The notes under the pieces were generated by a model, which saw only the letters and a list, made by a program, of their open reading frames with translations, did not search any database and was not told where the DNA came from. A stretch of DNA of 64,000 bases from Amycolatopsis suaedae (GTDB lineage: Bacteria > Actinomycetota > Actinomycetes > Mycobacteriales > Pseudonocardiaceae). Every line of letters starts with the position of its first letter. Position 1 is the stretch's first letter. Below are positions 25,469 to 33,966 of this stretch, one piece after another. The position numbers and the translations under genes were made by a program. The DNA lies in the NCBI RefSeq assembly GCF_004214935.1, contig NZ_SFCC01000007.1, forward strand, positions 310,001 through 374,000. The letters are read 5' to 3'.

Positions 25469-26613
25469 CGGCCCTTCCGATCGGGGTCGTGGGCGAGGCT
25501 GACCACCAGACCGTCCGCATCGGACTCGGCGCCGGTGATCCGGTAGGGCCGCAACAGTTCCGGCAGTGCGATCAGCCTGCGGAACCCGTCCACGGTGACA
25601 GCGAGATCGTCGTCCACCCTCGCCAGGTCCACAGTGGACTCACGGCCGAGCGGGACGGCGACGCGCAGCTCGAAACCATCCTCTACTTCGGACACTTTCA
25701 GCAGCGGTGCGGCCTCGTTGCCCCTGCCCGCGAGGGGATCGGAGTCCCCGTACAGATCCTGTGCGATGTCGCGCAGCGCGGCCAGCCCCACCGGCTCGGC
25801 GGCCCGGTGCTCGACCAGCGTCGGCCGCAGCCCGGCGGCGACCAGCTCGCCGACCACCCTGTCCTGCTGGCCGCGCCGGGTCCGCAGCCAGTTCGCCGCC
25901 GCGCCCCGCCAGATCCCGGGTGCCGGGACCAGCCGGTTGACGACGACACCGTCGACCCGGATGCCCCGCAGGGCCAGCGCGGTCAGCGTGCGCCGGGTCT
26001 CGGCGACCACCACCCGCTCGGGCGTGAGCACCAGCCGTACGGTCGTGACCGCCGGGTCGGTCAGCAGCGTCCGCAGCGACTCCACGTGCGCGGTCAGCCT
26101 GCGCACCGGCCCGGACATGCCGCTCCAGCGCCGCGACGGCCGGGCGAACAGCCTGGCCAGGTAGCCCGAGACGGCCTCGGGCAGCGACAGCAGCCGCAGC
26201 GTCTCCGCCGTCGGCCCGCAGTCGACGATCACGGTCTCCCACGGTCCGGACTCGGCCAGCCTGCGGACCTCGGTCAGCGCCAGCAGCTCGTCCACACCGG
26301 GCAGGACGGTCAGCTCCTCGGCGTCGAGGGCGTCGATGCCCGCGCCGGCCAGGACCGCCCGCAGCTCGGACCGCAGGCTCTGCCAGGAGTCGTCGACCAG
26401 GCCACGGGAGTCGACCTGCGCCACGTGCAGCCTGGTGTCCACTTCGGAGGGCTCGCTGCCCACCTCGGCGCCGAAGGCGTCGCCGAGCGAGTGCGCCGGG
26501 TCGGTCGAGACCACCAGCGTCTTGGCACCCCTGCCGGCGACCGACGCCGCCGTGGCGGCGGCCAGCGTCGTCTTCCCGACGCCGCCCTTGCCGGTGAACA
26601 GCAGGATGCGCAA
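25465..26613 (-). CDS. ArsA / GET3 family ATPase (Rv2184c-like)
   Basis: This 382-residue P-loop ATPase starts with the deviant Walker A GKGGVGKTT (residues 8-16) and has a switch DPAHSLGDAF, VIVDCGPTAETLRLLSLP, and a signalling region LVLTPERVVVAETRRTL. A separate C-terminal domain of about 100 residues follows. Arsenic-binding Cys residues are absent and no arsenic genes are nearby, so an arsenite pump role is unlikely. Family knowledge suggests protein targeting or assembly. The TTG start lies 1 nt after the stop of the SRPBCC gene, so the two are coupled. Confidence 0.87.
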   Translation of the reverse strand: MRILLFTGKGGVGKTTLAAATAASVAGRGAKTLVVSTDPAHSLGDAFGAEVGSEPSEVDTRLHVAQVDSRGLVDDSWQSLRSELRAVLAGAGIDALDAEELTVLPGVDELLALTEVRRLAESGPWETVIVDCGPTAETLRLLSLPEAVSGYLARLFARPSRRWSGMSGPVRRLTAHVESLRTLLTDPAVTTVRLVLTPERVVVAETRRTLTALALRGIRVDGVVVNRLVPAPGIWRGAAANWLRTRRGQQDRVVGELVAAGLRPTLVEHRAAEPVGLAALRDIAQDLYGDSDPLAGRGNEAAPLLKVSEVEDGFELRVAVPLGRESTVDLARVDDDLAVTVDGFRRLIALPELLRPYRITGAESDADGLVVSLAHDPDRKGR

Positions 26614-26614
26614 G

Positions 26615-27052
26615 TCAGCCCTCCGCCCGGCGCTTGAGCTCCTTGAGTGCGGTATCCATGATCATCTTCTCGGCCTTGCGGCGCAGCAGGCCGATCATCG
26701 GCAGCGCCAGCTCCACCGACAGCGTGTAGGTGACCTTCGTCCGGTCCGCGCCCAGCGGTTCGAGTAGGTAGCGGCCGCGCTGGGCCTTCTGCATCTGCCC
26801 CTTCACCAGGTGCCAGCTGACCGAGAGGCCGTCGGCCGCCCAGTCGTACTCCAGGGTGTAGACGTCCTTGACCGGCCCCGCGTCCAGGGTGAGCTTGACC
26901 TGCTTGGCCCGGTCGCCCTCGGTGGCGAGCACCTCGGTCTCCCGGACCGCCTTGGCCCATTCCGGGTAGGCGGGGAAGTCGGCGATCACCGCCATGATGC
27001 GTTCCGGCGACGCGTCGACCTCGATGGACTGCGTGGACTGCTCCTCCGGCAT
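26615..27052 (-). CDS. SRPBCC (START-like) lipid-binding domain protein (Rv2185c-like)
   Basis: This 145-residue protein is a single SRPBCC fold: SIEVDASPERIMAVIADFPAYPEWAKAV at the N-terminus, alternating beta strands in the middle and a long C-terminal helix (LLRRKAEKMIMDTALKELK). The family binds hydrophobic ligands in a central cavity. In M. tuberculosis the homologue is also next to the ArsA-like gene, which suggests a shared role at the membrane. The ATG follows a TAGCCT -10 box by 7 nt with no ribosome binding site, so this is probably the leaderless first gene of the operon. Confidence 0.88.
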   Translation of the reverse strand: MPEEQSTQSIEVDASPERIMAVIADFPAYPEWAKAVRETEVLATEGDRAKQVKLTLDAGPVKDVYTLEYDWAADGLSVSWHLVKGQMQKAQRGRYLLEPLGADRTKVTYTLSVELALPMIGLLRRKAEKMIMDTALKELKRRAEG

Positions 27053-27059
27053 GGCGGCA

Positions 27060-27065
27060 AGGCTA
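27060..27065 (-). promoter_or_regulatory. -10 box for the leaderless SRPBCC-ArsA operon
   Basis: TAGCCT on the minus strand lies exactly 7 nt before the SRPBCC ATG, just past the stop of the metallophosphoesterase gene. Confidence 0.5.
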
Positions 27066-27072
27066 CCGCCTG

Positions 27073-27864
27073 CTACCAGCGCAGGACGTAGGGGCGAGTG
27101 GTCTGTTTGAAGTGACCGACGTTACGGCACTCGGTGCGGCCGAGCCGGGTGCGCGGAGCAAGCGGCTGGTGCACGTGCCCGAACAGCGACCAGCGCGGCT
27201 GTTCCTCGGCGATCAGCTCCCGCAGCGACACCGAGCCCAGCTCGGCGCGGCGGGCCACCACGTCGTAGGTCAGCTCCGGCACGGCAGGCGGGATGTGGCT
27301 GCACAGGACGTCGATGTCGGTGAGCTTGGCCACGGCGGCGGCGAAGTCGTCGCGGGACCGCAGGTAGGGCCGCCACACCGGGCTGCGCCGCGGGGCGGTG
27401 ACGCCCGGCGGCAGCAGGGCACCGCCGACGAAGCCGAACCGCAGCCCACCGATCTCGGTGGCCTCACCGTCCAGGATCTGGACGCCGGCACCGGCGTACT
27501 CCGGCCACAGGTCGGGCGTGTCGACGTTGCCGGGCGTGGCGTAGGTGGGCGCGGTCATCGCGGCGAACAGCGTCGCGTACTGCTCCCGGATGGCCTCGTC
27601 GACGGCGGCGGCCGGGTCGGCGAGGCTGGCCCACAACGACCGCGAGTAGGCGACCGTCTCGTCCCGGGTGCCCTCCCTGCGCAGCCGGGCGAACTCCCCG
27701 ACCGCCTCGGCACCGAACAGCGCGCCGAGGATGCCGTTGCCGTGCTCGGCGTAGTCGACGAAGTCCAGCAGGTCGCCCAGCACGATCAACGCGTCGGCGC
27801 CCTCCCCCGCCCTGGCCAGCGCCTCGGCGTTGCCGTGCACGTCGGAGACGACATGAACCCGCAT
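27073..27864 (-). CDS. Metallophosphoesterase (calcineurin-like)
   Basis: This 263-residue protein has the metal-binding blocks of the calcineurin-like family: VVSDVHGNAEAL (residues 5-16), LIVLGDLLDFVDY, PGNVD, LCSHIPPAVP and FGHVHQP. The order and spacing are typical of soluble phosphodiesterases and phosphatases. The substrate is not known. The ATG at 27864 is 7 nt after a TAGATT -10 box, suggesting a leaderless transcript; the longer frame from 27885 would include the promoter. Confidence 0.9.
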   Translation of the reverse strand: MRVHVVSDVHGNAEALARAGEGADALIVLGDLLDFVDYAEHGNGILGALFGAEAVGEFARLRREGTRDETVAYSRSLWASLADPAAAVDEAIREQYATLFAAMTAPTYATPGNVDTPDLWPEYAGAGVQILDGEATEIGGLRFGFVGGALLPPGVTAPRRSPVWRPYLRSRDDFAAAVAKLTDIDVLCSHIPPAVPELTYDVVARRAELGSVSLRELIAEEQPRWSLFGHVHQPLAPRTRLGRTECRNVGHFKQTTRPYVLRW

Positions 27865-27891
27865 GCCACGAAATCTACGCGACAATGCCGG

Positions 27892-28350
27892 TCAGTCGGC
27901 GAGGCAGGTGAGCGGCGGGAGGGCGGCCTCGGGGGCCTCGTCGAGTTCGACGTGCCACAGCAGCAGATGGGTGATCGCGGCGACGACCTCGGCCGGGCCC
28001 GCACCCGCCGCGATCGCGATCTGGATGTCCCGGCCGGACCCGTCGCCGCCAAGCTCGGCGAGCAGCGCCCGGAGCGCGGCGAGGGCGGCGCGGGGCAGCC
28101 GGTCGACCTCCACCCGGCTCGCGGACTCGTCGGTCACGTCGACAGTGAACACCCCGGCGCCGGCGGGGCACCGGGGCCGCACGAGCGAAGCGCAGCCGGT
28201 GACCAGCTCGGCGAGGACCGCGGCGTGGACCTGCGGCACGTCGGACCGGGCCAGCACCTCCAGGGCGTCGGCCACGTCGTCGTGGCGCCCGGACCTCGCT
28301 CCGTCGACCAGCTCCGCCGCGAACTGCCGGACCGCGTGTTTCTCGCTCAT
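27892..28350 (-). CDS. Conserved hypothetical protein
   Basis: This 152-residue helical protein (SEKHAVRQFAAELVDGARSG...) has no recognised domain. It contains a GCASLVRPRCPAGAGVF strand region and ends with helices rich in Ala and Leu. Codon use is like its neighbours. The ATG at 28350 follows TAGCCC by 6 nt. It lies between the antiporter and the phosphoesterase on the same strand; no function is inferred. Confidence 0.75.
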   Translation of the reverse strand: MSEKHAVRQFAAELVDGARSGRHDDVADALEVLARSDVPQVHAAVLAELVTGCASLVRPRCPAGAGVFTVDVTDESASRVEVDRLPRAALAALRALLAELGGDGSGRDIQIAIAAGAGPAEVVAAITHLLLWHVELDEAPEAALPPLTCLAD

Positions 28351-28404
28351 GCCCACGGGCTACCCGCGGGCGGGCCGCCAAATCGTTCCGCGGACCGGCG
28401 ACGG

Positions 28405-29976
28405 TCAGCGCATCGCCGCGGCCTCCTCGTAGTCGAGGCGGTCCAGCTCACGGCGGACGGTCTCGTCGTCGAGGCTGCCGTCGTCCCGGGCCGCTGCCAG
28501 CGCCCGCCGCTGCGCCGCGAGCAGGGTCCGGCGCACGGACACCGACGCCTCGCGGAGGCTGCGCACCCTGCTGTCCATGTCGTCGTCGACGGCCCTGCGC
28601 GCCTTGGCCGCGGCGAGGTAGCGCTGCTTGATCAGCTCCACCACCTCGGGACTGACCCCGGGCGGCGGCTGCCGGTAGAGACCGGCCATCTCCCGGCGGA
28701 CGGCGTCCATCGCCACCTCCCGGGCGCGGTGGCCCTCGGCCTCCTCCTCGGCCTGCTCGCCGGGCGCGGAGATGTCCAGCTTCCGGATCAGCCAGGGCAG
28801 GGTCGGCCCCTGGATCAGCAGGGTGCCGACGGCGACCACGAAAGCCAGCGCCTGGATGGTCTCCCGCCCCGGCACCGACTCGGGCACACCGGCGGCGGCC
28901 CCGAGGGTCACCACGCCGCGCATCCCCATCCAGGACACGACCACGAGCTGCCTGGCCGACGGCATCGGCGTACGGCTACGCGGGAACAGCCGGTGCGTCA
29001 GCCACCTCCAGCCGTACACCACGAACATCCACAGTGGACGGACGAGCAGCACCACCAGCAGCACGGCGACGGCCGACAACGCGAAGCCCGGCCAGCTGCC
29101 CGCGGGCAGGTCGGCGAACACGAACCGGCACTGCAGGCCCATGTAGGCGAACACGAACGCCTCCAGCAGCACGTCGAGCGTCGCCCACACCTGACGTGCC
29201 TGCAGCCGGGTGGCGAACCCGGCCTCGGTGTTCTTGTGCCCGAGCACGAATCCGGCCATGACCACGGCGAGCACACCCGACGCGTGCAGCTCCTCGGCCA
29301 GCAGGTAGGCCCCGAACGGGACCACCAGGCCGAGCGCGGTCTCCAGCCCGCTGTCGTCCAGCCGCATGCGGATCCAGTGGACGGCGGCGCCGAGCACGAA
29401 CCCGACCACGCAGCCGACGACGGTGCCGTAGGCGAACAGCAGCACCGGGTTGTCGAACAACGCGTGGTCCCCGGTGGCGGCCGCGACGGTGAGGGTGAAG
29501 ATCGTCAGCGCCGCGGCGTCGTTGACCAGGCTCTCGCCGGTGAGGACGGCCATCAGCCGCTTCGGCAGCCCCAGCCGCCTGCCCACCGCCAGCCCGGCCA
29601 CGGCGTCCGGCGGCGCCACGACCGCGCCGAGCACGAGCGCGGGCACCAGCGTGAGGCTGGGCACGACCCACCAGGCGACCACGCCGGTGGCCAGTGTGGA
29701 CACCGCGACCAGCAGCACGCCCAGTCCGAGGATCGGCCGCAGGTTGCGGGTGAACGTCGGGAAGGAGAAGTTCAGCGCCGCAGAGTAGAGCAGCGGCGGC
29801 AGCACGACGCCGAGGATCAGCTCGGGGTCCAGCTCGAACCGGGGCAGCCCAGGGATGAACGACGCCGCGGCCGCGAGCACGACCACGACGAGCGAGGGCT
29901 GCATGCCCTTCCGGTGCGCCAGCGCCGTCACCGCGATCGCACCCACCACCACGAGCAGAAGCTGCACCGCCGTCAC
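28405..29976 (-). CDS. Na+/H+ antiporter of the CPA1 family
   Basis: This 523-residue inner-membrane protein has about 12 hydrophobic segments in its first 390 residues. Family motifs include LGVVLPPLLYSAALNFSF, VVAPPDAVA, LTGESLVNDAAAL (the ND pair for cation binding) and WMGMRGVVTLGAA. A cytosolic C-terminal tail of about 130 residues rich in Glu and Arg follows. It is predicted to exchange Na+ or K+ for protons. The start is a GTG at 29976. A second antiporter of a different subclass is encoded at 44.6-46.1 kb. Confidence 0.92.
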   Translation of the reverse strand: MTAVQLLLVVVGAIAVTALAHRKGMQPSLVVVVLAAAASFIPGLPRFELDPELILGVVLPPLLYSAALNFSFPTFTRNLRPILGLGVLLVAVSTLATGVVAWWVVPSLTLVPALVLGAVVAPPDAVAGLAVGRRLGLPKRLMAVLTGESLVNDAAALTIFTLTVAAATGDHALFDNPVLLFAYGTVVGCVVGFVLGAAVHWIRMRLDDSGLETALGLVVPFGAYLLAEELHASGVLAVVMAGFVLGHKNTEAGFATRLQARQVWATLDVLLEAFVFAYMGLQCRFVFADLPAGSWPGFALSAVAVLLVVLLVRPLWMFVVYGWRWLTHRLFPRSRTPMPSARQLVVVSWMGMRGVVTLGAAAGVPESVPGRETIQALAFVVAVGTLLIQGPTLPWLIRKLDISAPGEQAEEEAEGHRAREVAMDAVRREMAGLYRQPPPGVSPEVVELIKQRYLAAAKARRAVDDDMDSRVRSLREASVSVRRTLLAAQRRALAAARDDGSLDDETVRRELDRLDYEEAAAMR

Positions 29977-30014
29977 CTCACCCCGCGCAGCCGGACGTCA
30001 CGGAGAATGATCGC

Positions 30015-31217
30015 TCAGCGCGCGTCGAGGCGCTCGCGCAACGCCGACAGCCGCCCGCGGAGCAGCTCGCGTTCGGCGCCGTTGGCCGACAGCGCCAGCG
30101 CCCGTTCGGCCGCGGCCGCCGCCTCGGCGTCGCGGCCCAGCTCCTCCAGCAGCTCCGAGCGCAGCGCGTGCAGGAACCGGTAGTCGCCGAGCCGGTCACC
30201 GAGTTCGTCGGTCTCCCGCAGCGCCGCGGCGGCGCCGTGGACGAACCTCGTCGCGACGGCCCGGCCGAGCAGCACCACCGGTGAGGGTGAGCGGTCGAAC
30301 AGCAGCTCGTAGAGCACCCTGATCTGCCGCCAGTCGGTGTCGGCGAAGTCGCCCGCCTCGGCGTGCAGCGCGGCGATGCTCGCCTGGATCTGGTACGGCC
30401 CCGGCCTGCGGGCCGACAACGCGCGGTTCAGCCTGGCGACGGCCCGGCCGGCCAGCTCGCCGTCCCACCGGGCGCGGTCCTGGTCGGCGAGCCGGACCAG
30501 GGTTCCCGTCTCGTCGAAGCGGGCGGCCGCGCGCGACCGGTGCAGCTCCATCAGCGCCACCAGTCCGGCCACCTCGGGTTCGGTGGGCATGAGCAGCTCC
30601 AGCCCGCGGCCCAGGCGCAGCGCCTCGTCCGCCAGGTCCGGCCGGTCGCCGGTGTCCCGGCTGGCCAGGTACCCCTCGTTGAACACGAGGTAGACCACGG
30701 CGAGCACGGCGTCCAGCCGCCCGCCCAGCTCGTCCGGCTCCGGCAGCACGAACCGGACCCCCGCCTCACGCAGCCGCCGCTTGGCCCGGGTCACCCGCGC
30801 GGCCACGGTCGGCGTGGGCAGCAGGAACGCGGCCGCGACCTGCTCGGTGGTGAGCCCGCAGACCGACCGCAGGGTCAGCGCCACCTGATGCTCGACGGCC
30901 AGTACCGGGTGACAGCAGGCGAACACCAGCGCGAGCCGGTCGTCGGCGGGCCCGGGGCCGGCAGGGACCCGGGCCAGCAGGGCGAGCTTCTCGTCGCCGG
31001 TCCTCGCCCGGCGCAGCCGGTCGACGGCCTTGCGCCACGCCGCCGTCGCCAGCCAGCCCGCCGGGTTCGGCGGCGGCCGGTCCGGCCAGTGCTCGATCGC
31101 CTCGACCAGGGCGTCCTGCAGTGCGTCCTCGGCGAGTTCCAGGTCGCCGAGCCGGCGGGCCAGCGTCGCCAGGAGGCCGGAGCCGGCCTCCCGCCACACC
31201 CGCCCGACGTCGCCCAC
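30015..31217 (-). CDS. ECF42-like RNA polymerase sigma factor with C-terminal helical extension
   Basis: This 400-residue protein has sigma-70 region 2 (LARRLGDLELAEDALQDALVEAIEHWP) and region 4 (VALTLRSVCGLTTEQVAAAFLLPTPTVAARV). A long TPR-like extension ending in a run of Ala-rich helices follows, characteristic of the ECF42 group. Instead of an anti-sigma factor these are encoded with a DGPF/YCII-domain protein, as here, where the GTG start overlaps the partner's stop by 1 nt (TAGTG). ECF42 factors are thought to be controlled by their own C-terminal domain. The target genes are unknown. Confidence 0.9.
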   Translation of the reverse strand: MGDVGRVWREAGSGLLATLARRLGDLELAEDALQDALVEAIEHWPDRPPPNPAGWLATAAWRKAVDRLRRARTGDEKLALLARVPAGPGPADDRLALVFACCHPVLAVEHQVALTLRSVCGLTTEQVAAAFLLPTPTVAARVTRAKRRLREAGVRFVLPEPDELGGRLDAVLAVVYLVFNEGYLASRDTGDRPDLADEALRLGRGLELLMPTEPEVAGLVALMELHRSRAAARFDETGTLVRLADQDRARWDGELAGRAVARLNRALSARRPGPYQIQASIAALHAEAGDFADTDWRQIRVLYELLFDRSPSPVVLLGRAVATRFVHGAAAALRETDELGDRLGDYRFLHALRSELLEELGRDAEAAAAAERALALSANGAERELLRGRLSALRERLDAR

Positions 31218-31576
31218 TACTCGGCCCGCACGGGCCTGACCTCCACCGTCGCGATCCCGTTCACCACGCCCGGCCAGGTCGCGGCGATCGTGGTCGCCTC
31301 GTCGATGTCGGCCGCCTCCAGCAGGATGACGCCACCGACGACCTCCTTCAGCTCCACGTACGGCCCGTCGGACACGGCGAGCCCGCCGTCGCCGCCGAGG
31401 CGGACGGTCTTCGCGGTACGGGGATGTTCCAGTTCGGCACCGCCCTCGGCGAGCTTGCCGGCCGCACCCCACTTGGCGAACCAGGCACCGAGTTCCTCGC
31501 CGTCGCGGGGCCCCACCTCGGCGACCCGCTTCTCCCAGGCGCTCATGTCACCGCACACCAACATCGCGTACCGCAT
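31217..31576 (-). CDS. YCII (DGPF) domain protein, partner of the ECF42-like sigma factor
   Basis: This 119-residue protein has the YCII pattern RYAMLVCGD at the N-terminus, LAEGGAEL, VSDGPYVELKEVVGGVILLEA and an AAT-WPGV ending. The ATG at 31576 is preceded by GAAGGAG; the longer frame from 31597 lacks a site. Its function in sigma control is unproven, but the linkage is strongly conserved in actinobacteria. Confidence 0.9.
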   Translation of the reverse strand: MRYAMLVCGDMSAWEKRVAEVGPRDGEELGAWFAKWGAAGKLAEGGAELEHPRTAKTVRLGGDGGLAVSDGPYVELKEVVGGVILLEAADIDEATTIAATWPGVVNGIATVEVRPVRAE

Positions 31577-31597
31577 GTCCGGACTCCTTCCGTTCAC

Positions 31598-32041
31598 CTA
31601 CTTCACGAACGGTGGCGGCAGGTTTTCGACAACCGGGGCGACGCCGGGTGCGCGGCCGTCCTCGAGCTGGAGCTTCAGGCCCAGCGCGATGGCCTTGGCG
31701 GCCCGCGCCCTGCGGTCGGCCTCGCGGCGCAGCTGGGCCGGCCGCAGCCGGAGCGGGTTGCCCAGCGGGTCCACCGGCGTCGCGCGCAGGAAGTAGTGCA
31801 GCAGCGTGCCGTCGAGTACCTCTTCCAGCCAGATCTCCATGGTGCCGGTCAGCGCGCCCCGCACGGTCCAGCGCAGCCCCCGGTCCCCGCGGTCGGTGTA
31901 GACCCGCAGCACGAGGTCGGGCCAGTAGTGTGTCCACGATCCGGGAGCGGCGAAGACGGCGGCCACCGTGCTCGGCGGAACCGCGAGGAACGTCTCGTCG
32001 ACGATGTCGATCGCGGGCGGCACCTGGTTGGATTCGGACAC
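31598..32041 (-). CDS. SRPBCC family protein
   Basis: This 147-residue single-domain protein has the SRPBCC outline: DIVDETFLAVPPSTVAAVFA, SWTHYWPDLVLRVYTDRG, MEIWLEEVLDGTLLHYFL and a long helix. The GTG at 32041 is adopted because the upstream frame would run into the intergenic region. A CATTCT box 7 nt upstream could make it leaderless, though its first base is not ideal. It lies divergent from the fatty acyl-CoA ligase, as in the mycobacterial Rv2185c-fadD15 neighbourhood, so a lipid ligand is plausible. Confidence 0.82.
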   Translation of the reverse strand: MSESNQVPPAIDIVDETFLAVPPSTVAAVFAAPGSWTHYWPDLVLRVYTDRGDRGLRWTVRGALTGTMEIWLEEVLDGTLLHYFLRATPVDPLGNPLRLRPAQLRREADRRARAAKAIALGLKLQLEDGRAPGVAPVVENLPPPFVK

Positions 32042-32112
32042 GGCATGCAGAATGTCATGACCTCGCCACCGGTCGGGCAACCACCATGGCCAAGGTGAGC
32101 CCAGCACGCTAA

Positions 32113-32129
32113 GTTAACCGGCGAGTAAC
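32113..32129. promoter_or_regulatory. Candidate operator upstream of fadD15-like gene (GTTA-N9-TAAC)
   Basis: GTTAACCGGCGAGTAAC is an imperfect palindrome with GTTA/TAAC ends and an inner CG pair, 36 nt before the acyl-CoA ligase GTG. It has the shape of a TetR-family fatty-acid regulator site. No regulator is assigned. Confidence 0.4.
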
Positions 32130-32164
32130 ACCAATGCCGGTGTTGGACACGGAGGTTTGTTGCC

Positions 32165-33961
32165 GTGCGCGAATACAGCGCCCCCGCTGGCCCGAAGGTC
32201 GACCAGGACGAGAACCTGGCCGATGTCGTCTGGGCGAACGCCGAGCGCTTCGGCGACGTGATCAGCTTCCGTCGGCAGGTCGACGGGTCGTGGCTGGACG
32301 TCACCGCACGGGAGTTCGCCGCCCAGGTGCTCGCCGTGGCGAAGGGCCTCGTTGCCGCGGGCATCGAGGCGGGCGACCGGGTCGGGCTGATGTCGAAGAC
32401 CCGCTACGAGTGGACGCTGTTCGACTTCGCCATCTGGGCAGCGGGCGGCGTCACCGTCCCGATCTATGAGACGTCGGCCGCCGAGCAGGTGCACTGGATC
32501 CTGTCCGACTCGTCCGCCAAGGCGGTCATCGTCGAGACCGCCGAGCACGCCGCCACGCTGGGCGGGGTCCGCGGGCGGCTGGGTGAGCTGGCTCACGCCT
32601 GGCAGATCGAGGGCGACTCCCCCGCGGTGGAGACGCTCACCGCGCTGGGCAAGGACCTGTCCGACGACGACCTGCACAACCGCCGCCGTTCGGTCCCGGC
32701 CGACGCGCTGGCGACGATCGTGTACACCTCGGGCACCACCGGGCGTCCCAAGGGCGTCGAGCTGACCCACCGCAACCTGCTGGCCGAGATCCGGGCCGAC
32801 ATCGCCGCCTTCCCGCAGCTGATGGAACAGGGCAACTCGCTGCTGGTCTTCCTGCCGCTGGCGCACGTGCTGGCCAGGGCCATCGCGGTCACCGCGCTCA
32901 GCGCGCGGGTGACGCTGGGGCACACGGCCGACGTCAAGAACCTGGTCGCCGACCTCGGCACGTTCCGGCCGACGTTCGTGGTCGCGGTGCCCAGGGTGTT
33001 CGAGAAGGTCTACAACAGCGCGAAGCAGAAGGCCCACGGCGACGGCAAGGGCAAGATCTTCGACGCCGCCGAGGCGACCGCCGTCGCCTACAGCGAGGCC
33101 CGCGACGGCAGCGGGCCGGGGCTGGGGCTGAAGGTCAAGCACGCGGTGTTCGACAAGCTGGTGTACAGCAAGCTGCGGGCCGCGCTGGGCAGCCGGTGCG
33201 TGGCGGCGGTGTCCGGCGGCGCCCCGCTGGGTGCCCGGCTGGCGCACTTCTTCCGCGGCATCGGCGTGCCCGTGTTCGAGGGTTACGGGCTGACCGAGAC
33301 CTCGGCCGCGGCCAACGTCAACACCCAGTCGGCGTTCAAGGTCGGCACGGTCGGGCGGCCGGTGGCCGGGACGTCGGTACGCATCGCCTCGGACGGTGAG
33401 GTGCTGGTGTCCGGCGACGTGGTGTTCCGCGGCTACTGGAACAACGCCGACGCCACCGCGGAGTCCCTGCGCGACGGCTGGTTCCACACCGGCGACCTCG
33501 GCGAGCTCGACGACGAGGGCTTCCTGCGGATCACCGGCAGGAAGAAGGAGATCATCGTCACGGCGGGCGGCAAGAACGTCGCGCCCGCGGGCCTGGAGGA
33601 CACGCTGCGGGCGAACCCGCTGATCAGCCAGGCGATGGTCGTCGGCGACCAGCGGCCGTTCATCAGCGCGCTGGTCACCATCGACGAGGAGTTCTTCCCG
33701 GCCTGGAAGTCGCAGAACGGCAAGCCGGAGGACGCGAGCGTCGCCGACCTCGCCGGCGACTCCGACCTGCGGGCGGCGATCCAGGCGGCGATCGACGAGG
33801 CGAACGGCATGGTGTCGCACGCCGAGCAGATCAAGAAGTTCACCATCCTGCCCAAGGACTTCACCGAGGCGGGCGGCGAGATCACGCCGAGTCTGAAGCT
33901 CAAGCGCAACGTGGTGACGAAGAACTACGCCACCGACATCGAGACGCTCTACACCGCCTGA
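32165..33961 (+). CDS. Long-chain fatty-acid-CoA ligase (FadD15-like)
   Basis: This 598-residue adenylating enzyme is predicted to activate long-chain fatty acids to acyl-CoA via acyl-AMP. YTSGTTGRPKG (187-197) binds ATP, GYGLTETSAA is the acyl-adenylate motif, and TGDLGELDDEGFLRITGRKKE and the Lys-rich C-terminal domain complete the fold. Its nearest named relatives are FadD15-type enzymes. The start is a GTG with GGAGG 9 nt upstream. It is convergent with the TetR gene, with only 5 bp between stop codons. Confidence 0.93.
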   Translation: MREYSAPAGPKVDQDENLADVVWANAERFGDVISFRRQVDGSWLDVTAREFAAQVLAVAKGLVAAGIEAGDRVGLMSKTRYEWTLFDFAIWAAGGVTVPIYETSAAEQVHWILSDSSAKAVIVETAEHAATLGGVRGRLGELAHAWQIEGDSPAVETLTALGKDLSDDDLHNRRRSVPADALATIVYTSGTTGRPKGVELTHRNLLAEIRADIAAFPQLMEQGNSLLVFLPLAHVLARAIAVTALSARVTLGHTADVKNLVADLGTFRPTFVVAVPRVFEKVYNSAKQKAHGDGKGKIFDAAEATAVAYSEARDGSGPGLGLKVKHAVFDKLVYSKLRAALGSRCVAAVSGGAPLGARLAHFFRGIGVPVFEGYGLTETSAAANVNTQSAFKVGTVGRPVAGTSVRIASDGEVLVSGDVVFRGYWNNADATAESLRDGWFHTGDLGELDDEGFLRITGRKKEIIVTAGGKNVAPAGLEDTLRANPLISQAMVVGDQRPFISALVTIDEEFFPAWKSQNGKPEDASVADLAGDSDLRAAIQAAIDEANGMVSHAEQIKKFTILPKDFTEAGGEITPSLKLKRNVVTKNYATDIETLYTA

Positions 33962-33966
33962 CGCCG

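Noticed and set aside
25465..26613. Arsenite efflux ATPase
   Set aside because: The ArsA fold is present but the metal-binding Cys residues and other ars genes are absent, so resistance to arsenic is not supported.
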